The position numbers were made by a program, and so were the translations under genes. From assembly GCA_963575745.1 (NCBI GenBank), contig CAUYUJ010015727.1, positions 524,320 through 588,319 of the forward strand: 64,000 nucleotides of DNA, in the 5' to 3' direction. The notes under the pieces were generated by a model. The model saw nothing but the letters and a program-made list of their open reading frames with translations. It ran no database searches and was not told the origin of the DNA. Positions 42,301 through 53,203 of this stretch are shown here, piece by piece; the stretch's first letter is position 1, and each line of letters starts with the position of its first letter. Origin of the DNA: Prorocentrum cordatum (Eukaryota; Sar; Dinophyceae; Prorocentrales; Prorocentraceae).

Positions 42301-45300
42301 ACTAACACTGGCGCATGGGTACAAGTGACTTGTTGTGGTAACATTTTCTGGACGCTAGCTTTAGTAATACTGACGTTTCCCCTGTTCCAACACTGGCAAC
42401 ACCTATACTGTTTTTTGGAAAAAACCAATTGTTCTTTTAGGATTGCGGACATCGCTGGCGCGGGTAAAGAAAAAAATTTTGAAAAGTCGTGCAGGTGTTT
42501 TTCGAGGACCTACGGTGCCATTCGTGTGATTTTATGATGCGCGGTGCTAAAATTCTTAAGAAGCCCAATGGTTTTTGGAGATTTCGGCGTGCGCGCGCGA
42601 AGAAAAAACGAATGTGTCCCGCATGTATTATTTGACAGGGATGATGGCCCTGGCAGGTGCGCAACCGTTGTCGCAGAAGTTCGAAAAAGTTGCTCGCAAA
42701 AGCCCGTTTGACAGAAATGTTTAAAAATTGTTGGTTTTCCTACGAATCCGCAAGAGCGCGCGGGATGAGATTTTGACATTTTTTTGTTGAAAAACCATTG
42801 GTTTTTTGATGTTTTAATGTTAAAATCGCTCCGAACACTAAGCTTTTGGAAGGATTTCGTCTTGCGCGCGCGAATGTCCACTTTACCTTATTTTTTGCAA
42901 GGGATTCTTGAAATTTGATTATATTAGAACAAGAAATGTCATTTTATAGTGTTTTTTGCAAAGGAAAACGGATTACAACAAAACAACCGGATCTTGATGA
43001 CATCGTATTACCTGAGGCTTCCTCACGAAAATGATGAAAATGTAGCTGCGGCCTAGGCGGCGCAGGGGGGCCGTGCACCAGGGGCCCAACAATAATTATT
43101 CTTTAGAATAAATAATGTTCAAGCAACACGAACAACAACAACACAACAATCATTTTAATACCCGAACGCGTGGTGTTCTCCCCAGTGCCTGGTTTTTCAT
43201 ACGACACCAGGCAATACCCCCACTTCGTGGGGGGGAATTACAAGCTCTACCAAATATCCAAACGACTCTTCGCGACCACCCAAACCCAGCTTCCCGCCCT
43301 ATGACGTTTGGACACTTCACTTCGTGGCGTGCGGACGACCGTGGCTACTACACTGGCGTGTGTACCAAGAAATCACGAAACCACAAACACACAGAAACAC
43401 AGAAGCACCCAACAAAAAACACAGAAAAAGACAAACGAAACAACAAACACCAACCAAGGACATCAAAGTAGGACCCCACAGAACAAACCGCACAGAACTT
43501 TTGGTCACTTATTCGGGGCGCGCATGTGCCCAGCATGGTGCAATTGTGCCATACAATACATAATACAGAGAGACAGAGAGAGAGACAGAGAGCAGACAGA
43601 GAGAGAGACAGAGAGAGCGGAGTTGGTCACATTTTTGGGTCAAGTTCCTGGGATGATGGGAATACACTTAAGCAGACGATTCGTGTGATTTTATGATGCG
43701 CGGTGCTAAAATTCTTAAGAACCCAATGGTTTTTGGAGATTTCGGCGTGCGCGCGCGAAGAAAAAACGAATGTGTCCCGCATGGTATTATTTGACAGGGA
43801 TGATGGCCCTGGCAGGTGCGCAACCGTTGTCGCAGAAGTTCGAAAAAGTTGCTCGCAAAAGCCCGTTTGACAGAAATGTTTAAAAAGTGTTGGTTTTCCT
43901 ACGAATCCGCAAGAGCGCGCGGGATGAGATTTTGACATTTTTTTGTTGAAGAACCATTGGTTTTTTGATGTTTTTATGTTAAAATCGCTCCGAACACTAA
44001 GTTTTGGAAGGATTTCGTCTTGCGCGCGCGAATGTCCACTTTACCTTATTTTTTGCAAGGGATTCTTGAAATTTGATTATATTAGAACAAGAAATGTCAT
44101 TTTATAGTGTTTTTTGCAAGGGAAAACGGATTACAACAAAACAACCGGATCTGGATCACATCGAATTCTGAGGCTTCCTCACGAAAATGATGAAAACGTG
44201 GCTGCGGCCTAGGCGCGGCGGGGGGGGCGCGCACCAGGGGGCCCAACAATAATTATTCTTTAGAATTAATAATGTTCAACAACAACAACCACCACCACAA
44301 TCACAACAACAGCAACACAGCAGCAGCAGCAACACATTAACAACAACACAATCATTTTACCCGAACGCTCAGTGTTCTCACCAGTGCCAGGGTTTTCATG
44401 CGACGCGAGACAATACCCCCACTTCGTGGGGGGGCAGTTCAAGCTCTACCAAATATCCAAACGACTCTTCGCGACCACCCAAACCCAGCTTCCCGCCCTA
44501 TGACGTTGGGACACTTCACTTCGTGGCGTGCGGACGACCGTGGCTACTACACTGGCGTGGGGTACACACCCACAGAACTTGGTCACTTATTCGGGGCGCG
44601 CGTGTGCCCAGCATCCTGCAATTGTGACATACAATACATGACACAGACAGACAGAGAGAGAGACAGAGAGCAGACAGAGAGAGAGACAGAGAGAGCGGAG
44701 TTGGTCACATTTTTGGGGCAAGTTCCTGAGATCGTCGTGTTTTTTGTTGGTCTTGCGCGCGCGAATGTCCACTTTACTTTTTTTTGCAAGGGAGTTATTG
44801 AAATTTGATTATGTTAGAACAAGAAAAAGTAGCTCGCGCGAGCTCATGTAACATAAATGTTGAAAAACCATTGGTTTTGTGGGAGTCGGACAGCGCGCGC
44901 GGGATGAAATTTGGACATTTTTTTTTGAAAAACCATTGGGTTTTTGATGTTTTTATGTTGAAATCGTTACGAAACCTAAGGTTCTGGAAGGATTTCGTCT
45001 TGCGCGCGCGAATGTCCACTTTACCTTATTTTTTGCAAGGGATTATTGAAATTTGATTATGTTAGAACAAGAAAAAGTAGCTCGCGCGAGCTCATGTAAC
45101 ATAAATGTTGAAAAAACCATTGGTTTTGTGGGATTCGGACAGCGCGCGCGGAAGGACATTTTGACAATTTTTTCTTAAAAAACCATTGGGTTTTTGATGT
45201 TTTTATGTTAAAATCGCTACGAAACCTAAGGTTTTGGAAGGATTTCGTCTTGCGCGCACGAATGTCCACTTTACCTTATTTTTTGCAAGGGATTCTTGCA

Positions 45301-45514
45301 ATTTGATCAAGTAAGAACAAGAATTTTCATTTTCTATTGTTTTTTGCAAGGGAAAACGAGCGTCAACAAAAAACCGGATCCGGAGCTCATCCACTTTTCT
45401 GAAGCTTTCGCGAAAAAATGATGAAAATGTAGCTGCGGCCTAGGCGCGGCGCAGAGGTCGCGCACCAGGGGTCCCAACAATAATAATTCTTTAGAAGGAA
45501 TAATGTTCAACAAC

Positions 45515-46240
45515 GCTCCCGCTCGAGACTTCCTCCTTTTTTACTCAGAGGGTACTCTTGCTCGCCGCCGAAAACCGCCGCCCCAATAAAACCAACGCTC
45601 CCGCTCGAGACTTTTTCCTGTTCTACCTTGGACTGGCGCGCTACTCTTTCTCTCCTCGGCGCCAGCCCCAGCAAAAATAAGGCTCCCGCTCGAGATTTCC
45701 TTTTTTTAACTCAGAGCCGGTGCTCTTGCTCGCCGCCGAAAACCGCCGCCCCAACAAAACCAGCGCTCCCGCCCGAGACTTCCCCCGTTTTACCATGGAC
45801 TGGCACCCTACTCTCTTTTGAATTGGCGCCGCCCCCAGCAACGCTCCCGCTCGAGGCCTCCTCGCTTTTTCCTGAGGACGGTGCTGGTCCTCGCCGCCGA
45901 CAGCCCCCGTCCCGACAAAACCGCGGCTCCCGCTCGAGGCGTCTTCCCTTCTTTCTCAAGGCGGTGTTCCTCCTCGCCACTGACAACCGCCATCCCAACA
46001 GAACCAGCGCTTCCGCTCGAGGCTTCGTTGTGTTTTACGCTGGACTAGCGCCCTAGTCTCTTCTGCAGTGGCGCCGCTCCCAGCAACAACAGCACCCCTG
46101 CTCGAGACTTCCTCCCCTGCCTCGCCGCCGACAGCCCCAATCCCCACCAAGCCAATCCTGTCGCTCGATACTTACTTGTGCTTCACCCTTGGCTGGGGCT
46201 CCACTGGCGGTCTCGCATCCGCGCAGCAGGACGCGGGCAT
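45515..46240 (+). repeat. 82-bp tandem repeat, two unit types
   Basis: GCTCCCGCTCGAGACTTCCT starts at 45515, 45597, 45682, 45764, 45843, 45926 and 46009 (spacing 79-85 bp). Units of one type continue with CTCGCCGCCGAAAACCGCCG. The other type has TTTACCATGGACTGGC and CCGCCCCCAGCAAC. The types partly alternate, like the 80-bp period of the related array at 29.1-29.58 kb. Confidence 0.85.
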
Positions 46241-46254
46241 GTGTTTTTGAGGCG

Positions 46255-46410
46255 GGATTTGTTGAGATTCCTCGGAGGAGGTGTTTGCAAGACCTCATTG
46301 GGCGGGAGATCTGGGAATGGGAATAACGGACCCCCGCGATTTAACAAGAATCCCCCATGATAGGGGATGGTTATCATGATGGTTGCATGTTGCGTGGGGA
46401 CACATCTTGC
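46255..46410 (+). repeat. dispersed repeat family 6, copy 1
   Basis: CTCGGAGGAGGTGTTTGCAA, GACCTC, GGGCGGGAGATCTGGG and ATCATGATGGTTGCATGTTG match 47813-47985 in the same order (CTCGGAAGAGGTGTTGTCAA, ATCATGATGGATGCATGTCG). Each is followed by TTG-rich sequence. Confidence 0.65.
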
Positions 46411-46424
46411 ATGAGGGTCACCTG

Positions 46425-46727
46425 ATTGTTATTGGTGTTATGTTTGTTGATGGTGTTGCTATTATTGTTGTTGCTGTTGTCGTTGTAGTTGGTGTTGTTG
46501 TTGTTGATGTTGCTGCGTATGTTGTCGTTGATGTCGTTGTAGTTGCTGTTGTTGCGTATGTTGCCGTTGATGTCATTGCTATTTTTGTTGAACATTAATT
46601 ATCTAACAAGTATAATTGTCAAACACCCAGAATGCGCTTTCGCGCTCTCGCCTTGGCGCCGGCTGCACTTCCTTTGAAATTAGGCTCACGCTCAAGCGTT
46701 TCGGGGGTGCGCCCAAACCAGACCCCC

Positions 46728-46773
<46 letters not shown>

Positions 46774-46800
46774 GCAGCAGCAACAACAACAACAACGATC
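46425..46800 (+). repeat. (GTT)n-like tract, module Y and (CAA)n
   Basis: A degenerate GTTGTTG/GATGTTG tract at 46430-46595. Module Y (TGCGCTTTCGCGCTCTCGCC, GGCTCACGCTCAAGCGTTTC) at 46630-46730. A pure (CAA)n with (CAG)n run at 46731-46795. 40-bp family remnants continue to about 47010. Confidence 0.75.
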
Positions 46801-47199
46801 TGGCTCGATATTTCCTCCTTTTTCTCTCGGGGTCGGGGCTTTTGCTCGCCCCCGAAGCCGCCCTTCCAAGAAAATTGGCGCTCCCGCTCGATACATCCTT
46901 GCTTCTTACTTCAGGACCGGCGCTCCCGCCTCAGGAAACCCTGCAAACAACGACGATTCCGCTCGAGACATCTTCCGCGTTTACTCAAGGACTCCCAAGA
47001 GGCCTTGAGGCTTCCCTGGTCCTTATCGAACCTGCAATATTAAACCATTTTTATTGTTGGACACCCTGAATGCGCCTTGGTTTGCCCGCCGAGCCCTGCC
47101 CCCCGCGGCCAGCTCGAAGGGTCGCGGCGGGTCACCCGGGCGGGCCCCAGCCCCAATTTCCTTTCGGAGGGCAGAGTGCCACGGTGGAAGGCTGCCCTC

Positions 47200-47475
47200 G
47201 TCGTCGTCGTCGTCGTCATCGTCGTCTCTCCCTCCTCCTCCTCCTCCTCCTCCTCCTTCTCTCTCGTCGTGGTCGTCGTCGTCCTCCTCATGCTTCTCCT
47301 CTTCTCCTCTCGTCTTCCCTCCTCCTCCTCCTCCTGCTTCCTCCTCCTCTTCCTCCTCCCTGCTCCTCCTCATCCTTCTCCTCCTCCTCCTTCCCCTCCT
47401 CCTCCTCCTTTCCTCCTCCTCCTCCTCCTCCTCCTCCTCCTCCTCCTCCTCCTCCTCCCCCTCCTCCTCCCCCTC
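47200..47475. repeat. (GTC)n and (CTC)n microsatellite
   Basis: (GTC)n at about 47199-47228, then interrupted (CTC)n to 47475. The ORFs on both strands are low-complexity. Confidence 0.95.
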
Positions 47476-47499
47476 CGATCCAGGCGTTCCGGGCTCCTT

Positions 47500-47990
47500 C
47501 AAGAGGCCCAGAAGCCCCTCCGATCCAGGCCTTTCCTAAAATGCTTTGAATCTTCCTTCAAGAGGCCCAGAAGCCCTCTAGCTCAGCTTCGAGGCGCCTC
47601 CTAGAGACCCTCAGGTTTTCCACAGAGGCTCCGAAGCTTCTCTCAGAGGCTCTGGGGGCTCTCCAAGGGGCTCCAGATGCTCTCCAGGGGGGTCCGGGAC
47701 CTCTCCCAGAGCTTGTGGGGCCTGCCCCAGAGGTCTTAGGCCATTCAGGCGCGGTGATACCTAGATGCAAGGCAAGGGGAGGGCGAGTGCGAAGGCGATG
47801 TGCAATTTGGGCTGGAGATGTTCAAGTGCCTCGGAAGAGGTGTTGTCAAGACCTCGGGCGGGCGGGCGGGAAATATGGGTAAGGGAGTTTCGGGCCCCCC
47901 AGCGCAAGAAAACCAGACAACTGCAAAAAACAAGCAACCAAAAAAACATGAGGGGGGCGATCATGATGGATGCATGTCGCATATCTAATC
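47500..47990 (+). repeat. CAGAGGCTC-type degenerate repeat and family 6, copy 2
   Basis: From 47500 to 47745 the sequence repeats AGAGGC(C/T)C(A/C)GAAGC loosely. The segment 47813-47985 is the partner of 46255-46410. Confidence 0.6.
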
Positions 47991-48004
47991 ATAGAGCATT
48001 CGGG

Positions 48005-48235
48005 TAACGTTGTTGTTGTGGTGGTTGTGGTTGTGGGTGTGGTTGTTGTTGCCGTTGGTGTTGTTATGTTGGTTACACTTATTAGTGTTATTGCTATGGT
48101 GGAAGTTATGGCTATTGTTTTTGTTGTTGTTGATGTTGGCGTCGGTGTTGGTGCTGTTGTTGGTGCTGTTGTCGGTGTTGGTGTTGGTGTTGTTGTTGTG
48201 TATGTTGCTGCTGATGTTGTTTTTGCATTCTCATT
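48005..48235 (+). repeat. degenerate (TTG)n/(GGTGTT)n tract
   Basis: TTG-rich tract ending at the junction motif CTAAAGAGTAATTATTGTTG (48237-48256). Confidence 0.85.
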
Positions 48236-48236
48236 T

Positions 48237-48920
48237 CTAAAGAGTAATTATTGTTGATCGCCCCTGCCCGGTAACCGTTGTATCTGTTCAACTAAAGTGT
48301 TTCTCCCAGGGTTCGCACCCATGCAAACTCGGCCCCGGGCCCCCGGTTTACAACAACAGCGGTTGCCGCCTAATATTTCCTCACAATGCATTCCAAAATT
48401 GCGCTCTCGCGCGGGCCGCCCTCACACTGTATACGCGTGGTATTTCCTTGCTATGCATTCAGACGGCGCGCCCTCGACACTCCGGAATCACGCTCTCGCT
48501 GAGGATTTCGGCCAGGTTTATTTCGGAATCTCGCTATCGCTCGAGAGTTCTTCGCGATTCATGCAACCTGCTCGACCTGGCCGCCTGGGCCCGCCTTCCC
48601 GGCCCGCCCGATAAGGTCTACCCACCCGATCCGCCCGTTTGGTTCTGCCACGTGCTTTCTGCTCCCAGCCTCCCTCCTGCTATGCTACTCTCTCTCGTGC
48701 TCCATCCTCCTCCCTCCCCCCTTATCCCTTCCTTCCATCCGTCCTCTCTTCCCCTACCTTACTGGCTGCACGTAATACACGTTGCAGGTAAGAAAGATAT
48801 ACCCCCAAGGGGTTGCCATCGAAGACGAAGAGGGCGGGTATCGAGGGTTTGGAATATACGTAGTGAAATACACGCGAGCAGATCAGAGCGAGCAGTCGTA
48901 AAGTGATTGTTGTTGCTGGT
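48237..48920 (+). repeat. composite modules Z and X with 40-bp family units
   Basis: Module Z (48237-48355), diverged 40-bp family units (48356-48560), then module X (48780-48900: ATACCCCCAAGGGGTTGCCA, CGAAGACGAAGAGGGCGGG, CAGATCAGAGCGAGCAGTCG), followed by (TTG)n to about 49085. Confidence 0.7.
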
Positions 48921-49079
48921 GTCGTTGTTCTTGTTGGTGGTGGTGGTGTTGATGATGCTGTTGGTTTTGCTGTTGCTGTTGTCATTGTTACTGGTGTTGG
49001 TGATGTTGTTGTTGATTGTGTTGATGTTGTTGATGCTGTTGTTGTTGGTGGTGTTGGTGTTGTTGCTGCTGCTGTCGTT

Positions 49080-49150
49080 GTTGGGCTGGTTTGGGCGCCC
49101 CCCCGAAACGCTTGAGCGTGAGCCTCAATGTCAAAAGAAATGCAATCGGC
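49080..49150 (-). repeat. module Y, minus orientation
   Basis: GTTTGGGCGCCCCCCCGAAA and CGCTTGAGCGTGAGCCTCAA are the reverse complement of 46680-46725. A (CA)n run follows at 49238-49260. Confidence 0.75.
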
Positions 49151-49494
49151 AACGGAGCGACAATGATTCCCGACATGGTTCGTGGGGTCTCGATTTCCTT
49201 CTCAGTTGCGCCCCCCTTCCGCGACGAGCCAATGCGCACACACACACACACACGCACACGTCACCTTCACCACGCCTCCTCCTAATCCTACTCTGGCTAC
49301 ACAACGCACGCAACCACATGACAACTCATTCGTACACACATCATACACAAGACACGCAACACAAACATCCCAGCGAACCTTGCGCGCCCTCACATCTCAC
49401 CTCTCCCTCTTCACGCCTCCTTCATACAGCACGCATGCTGACTGAAATATTAGCGGCTACTCCGCAACCACGCCGCCGCCGTCGTCATGGCGGC

Positions 49495-50215
49495 ACATTC
49501 TCGGCACCGTGCCAGGGTCGGAAAGCGTGGTAGGCGTGGCACATTCTCGACATGGGAGGGTGTGCGCAGGGGGTGGGGGCGCTATGCGTGCCAGGGTCGG
49601 CAAGCGTGGCAGGCGTGGCACATTCTCCACACCGCAGGGGGCGCGCAGGGGGTTGGGGCGCTATGCGTGCCAGGGTCGGAAATCGTGGCACGCGTGGCAC
49701 ATTCTTCACACCGCAGGAAATGCGCAGGGGGTGGGAGCCTTGTGCGTGCCAGGGTCGGGAAGCGTGGCAGGCGTGGCACATTACCGACACCACAGTGTGT
49801 GCACAGTGGGCGGGGGCGTTATGCGTGCCAGGGTCGGGGCACATTATCCACCTCGGAGGGGGTGCGCAGGGGGTGGGGGGGCGCTACGCGTGCCAGGGTC
49901 GGAAAGCGTGGTAGGCGTGGCACATTCTCCACACCGCAGGGGGTGCGCAGGGGGTGCGGGGGGCGCTATGCGTGCCAGGGTCGGAAGGCGTGGCAGGCGT
50001 GGCACATTCTTCACATCGGAGGGGGTACGCAAGGGGTGGGGGCACTATGCGTGCCAGGGTCGGTCAGGTTGGCAAGCGTGGGCATTCTCCGCACCACGGG
50101 TGCGTGCCAGGGTCGGAAAGCGTGGCAGGCGTGGCACATTCTCCACATCGCGGAGCGCGCGCAGCAGTGGGGGCGTTATGCGTGCCAGGGTTCGGGAGCG
50201 CGGCAGGCGGGGCAT
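49495..50215 (+). repeat. 79-bp tandem repeat (10 units)
   Basis: GCCAGGGTCGG occurs at 49511, 49590, 49669, 49748, 49827, 49892, 49974, 50053, 50106 and 50184, with most spacings exactly 79 bp and four variants. Units carry CGTGGCAGGCGTGGCACATT, CTCCACACCGCAGGGGGTGC and GGGGGCGCTATGCGTGCC. Because 79 is not divisible by three, the frames cycle and the resulting ORFs are not credible genes. Confidence 0.95.
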
Positions 50216-50439
50216 CCTCGACAGCAGCAGAGGTTCAAGCAATGGTGCGTTGAATGGCAGTATGAAACTGCACGCGCAGAAGTTAGGATGCTGCGTACGT
50301 GCTGAGTGAGCACACTTGATGAAAAAAAGTATGTGGGAATCCTCGGTTGTGTAATTGCTCAGGCCTTACGGCCAGTGCCGCCGACCCTCGGCCCTCGAGG
50401 GTGACGGGATGCGTGATAAGACGTCGGAGGAAAATGAAG

Positions 50440-50872
50440 ACGTGGCGGAGGAGGGGGCGGAGGAGAAGGAGGAGGAGGAGGAGGAGGAGGAGGAGGAGGG
50501 GAGCAGGAGGAGCAGGAGGGGAGGATGAGGAGGAGGAGAGGAGGAGGGGGGGGGAGGAGGAGGGGGATGGGAGGAAGAGGCGGAGGAGGAGGAGGAAGAG
50601 GCGGATGGATGAGGAGGAGGAAGGAGGCGGAGGAGGCGGAGGAGGAGGAGGAGGAGAGGAGGAGGAGGAGAGGAGGAGGAGGAGGGGAGGAGAGAGGAGG
50701 AGAGCGGAGGGAGTAGGAGGAGGAGGGGAGGAGGGGAGGATGAGGAGGAGGAGGGGGGTAGGAGGAGGGAGGAGGAGGAGGAGGAGGAGGATGAGGAGGA
50801 GGAGGAGGGGAGGGGAGGAGGAGGAGGAGGAAGGAGGAGGAGGAGGAGGAGGGGAGGAGGAGGAGGTATCTG
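50440..50872. repeat. (GAG)n microsatellite
   Basis: About 430 bp of GAG/GGA with interruptions, followed by GGGTGGCGACCCGCCCCCC twice (50872-50908). Confidence 0.95.
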
Positions 50873-50909
50873 GGTGGCGACCCGCCCCCCCGTGGGTGGC
50901 GACCCGCCC

Positions 50910-52150
50910 CCCCGGGACCCCCCCCCCCGGCGGGGAAGGGATCAAAAAGAAGGGGCTTCTATTCGACGCATTTACGACGTTGCTCATTTTCGTTTTGGTT
51001 GGCGCGCTTGAGGAGGAGGGGGAGGGCTCAGGGAAAGGGCGGGTAGCGCCACACGCCGACAGGGTCGGCGGATTTTTCAGGTACCGAGAACTCAACAACA
51101 AACAACGTGTGCGACACGGGCGCCGCGCGCCCGAGGGAACATGTCTGAAGGGCTGCGCCCTCTGCCGCAGGGCACCCCGGGCGTGGGCAGGAGAGCGGCC
51201 ATGCCGAGCACATCACCGCCGCTCGGGCTCGAGGCCCCGGCCATGCTGGCCGGCGGCCCCGGCCCTCCGGGATGGCCCACCGAACCCCCCCGCACGCGCT
51301 GCTGCTGGCGTCGCTGGTCCAGCTCCCCGCGGCGGTGCAGCTGCAGGCTGGGGGCCCGCGCGGCGGCGCCCTCGTGCAGATCGCCGGGCATTCGTGGGCG
51401 AAAGACATGCAGTGGAGACCCGTGCCAAGAGACACCCCGCTTTCCTCCCAGGGTGCCTTGGGTTTCTTGCTTTTCTACGGCTTTGCTATGTAAAGCGTGG
51501 CGTTCCCACACCAAAAATTGGTGGGCGCCCTGGGGTCTCAGGGTTGGGTCTCTTGTGAAAGATGTCTTGTGGACTAGCCAGCCTCCACTGTATCCAGACA
51601 CCCGCGCGGCCTCGCTGGCTGGGCCCCTGCGCCGCGCCCCCGCGGCGGCGGGGCGCTTGTTCGCGGATGCCCCGCGCGGAGCGTACCCGTTCGGCCGCGC
51701 ATCCGCGGGGTCGCGCCCCGGAGTCCAGCCCGCGAGGACGCGGGTGTGGATACGCTCGCAGACATGATCGCGGCGCTAAAAAAGATCAGGACGGCACGTT
51801 TTTCGTTTTTTTGGCCCCTGGGGGCCCTCGCCGGGCCCCAGGACCGTCAAAAATGGGTTCGGGATGAAAGACCGGCCCCAGGGAAAGGCTCTGGATTTGC
51901 GGGGACGCCATCCTGAAATTACCCTGTGACGTACCCAACCCATTTGTATCATGGGCAACGAGGAGTTGGCCGAACCTTGCACGGACAATCGAATTGCAGG
52001 ATCCGTTGTTTGATATGTAAGCTACTCGGGACACGCGCCAATGGAATGATGCGCAGGAGAACCATACAAGAACGAGGGGCGACAACTACAGGCTCGAAGA
52101 GGACATGGGGAGTCGGGAACGAAGGGCAGGAGAAAGACGCGCGGGAAGCC
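50910..52150. other. unassigned stretch upstream of the 102-bp array
   Basis: No gene I can support. A + strand frame at 51272-51493 begins MAHRTPPHALLLASLVQL, which looks like a signal peptide or membrane anchor and could be an upstream exon of the sulfotransferase gene, but nothing proves this. A diverged copy of dispersed repeat family 5 lies at 51790-51870. Confidence 0.3.
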
Positions 52151-52153
52151 CAT

Positions 52154-53035
52154 TGTGCTGGGCCCCCCAGCAGCCCTCGAAAGTGGCGACTGTTTCACAG
52201 ATCGCAGCCCCCCAGGGATGGCGAGGTCCCATTTGAATCCGCCGTGGGTGCCCACTGTGCTGGGCCCCCCAGCAGGCCTCGAAAGTGGCGACAGTTTCAC
52301 AGATCGCAGCCCCCCAGGGATGGCGAGGTCCCATTTGAATCCGCCGTGGGTACCCACTGTGCTGGGCCCCCCCAGCAGCCCTCGAAAGGGGCGACAGTTT
52401 CACAGATCGCAGCCCCCCAGGGATGGCGAGGTCCCATTTGAATCCGCCGTGGGTACCCACTGTGCTGGGCCCCCCAGCAGGCCTCGAAAGTGGCGACAGT
52501 TTCACAGATCGCAGCCCCCCAGGGATGGCGAGGTCACATTTGAATCCGCCGCGGGTGCACACTGTGCTGGGCCCCCCAGCAGGCCTCGAAAGTGGCGACA
52601 GTTTCACAGATCGCAGCCCCCCAGGATGGCGAGGTCCCATTTGAATCCGCGCGTGCAAACTGTGCTGGGCCCCCCAGCAGCCCTCGAAAGTGGCGACAGT
52701 TTCACAGATCGCAGCCCCCCAGGGATGGCGAGGTCCCATTTGAATCCGCCGTGGGTACCCACTGTGCTGGGCCCCCCAGCAGCCCTCGAAAGTGGCGACA
52801 GTTTCACAGATCGCAGCCCCCCAGGGATGGCGAGGTCCCATTTGAATCCGCCGTGGGTACCCACTGTGCTGGGCCCCCCAGCAGCCCTCGAAAGTGGCGA
52901 CAGTTTCACAGATCGCAGCCCCCCAGGGATGGCGAGGTCCATTTGAATCCGCCGTGGGTACCCACTGTGCTGGGCCCCCCAGCAGCCCTCGAAAGTGGCG
53001 ACAGTTTCACAGATCGCAGCCCCCAGCAGCCCCCG
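52154..53035 (+). repeat. 102-bp tandem repeat (nearly 9 units)
   Basis: TGTGCTGGGCCCCCCAGCAG recurs at 52154, 52256, 52358, 52461, 52563, 52661, 52763, 52865 and 52966 (98-103 bp). Units are nearly identical, with a few one-base deletions. The period is 34 codons, so long ORFs run through on both strands, in more than one frame. The array ends about 165 bp before the sulfotransferase exon and is taken as intronic. Confidence 0.95.
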
Positions 53036-53203
53036 AAACGCAGCGACGAGCGAGGCAAAAGGCAAGGGGGAAGAGAGGGACGGGAGGGGGTGGGAAGGAG
53101 ACGCGCGAGCAGTGCTCTATTCAAAACGAGAACCCAACGCAGGAGGCTTGGGAAAAATCAGGACGTCGCATGTCTGGGCTCGCCGCTCGTGAGGCATGCT
53201 AAG

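Larger units (their letters stand above)
37800..45515 (+). repeat. array of a ~1-1.15 kb satellite (about six copies, rearranged)
   Basis: Unit order is P-Q-R. P: the junction motif (ACAATAATTATTCTTTAGAA), (CAA)n, CACTTTACCCGAACGCTCAG, CCCCCACTT-GTGGGGG, GACGACCGTGGCTAC. Q: AGCTCGCGCGAGCTCATG, CGAGGACCTACGGTGCGATT, AATGGTTTTTGGAGATTTCG. R: AAAAAGTGTTGGGTTTCCTA, AAAACCATTGGTTTT, GGATTTCGTCTTGCGCGCGC, GGATTACAACAAAACAACCG. R blocks start near 39390, 40676, 41697, 42712 and 43868, with partial copies at 44750-45370. P blocks lie near 37815 and 38906, then 39768, 41060, 42078, 43088 and 44245, with a remnant at 45430-45515. No coding region is supported. Confidence 0.9.

Noticed and set aside
39400-45370. 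Small ORFs repeated along the satellite (for example in R blocks)
   Set aside because: Short, differing between copies by frameshifts, and running into CGCGCG and T-rich blocks; no sign of selection for a protein.
49485-50309. 270-residue repeat proteins
   Set aside because: The 79-bp period shifts frame every unit, so the peptide is not a true protein repeat.
52155-53200. Long in-frame ORF through the 102-bp repeats into the sulfotransferase
   Set aside because: The period of 102 bp keeps any frame open, and other frames on both strands are open too. Unit indels switch the peptide. Intronic repeats are the simpler reading.
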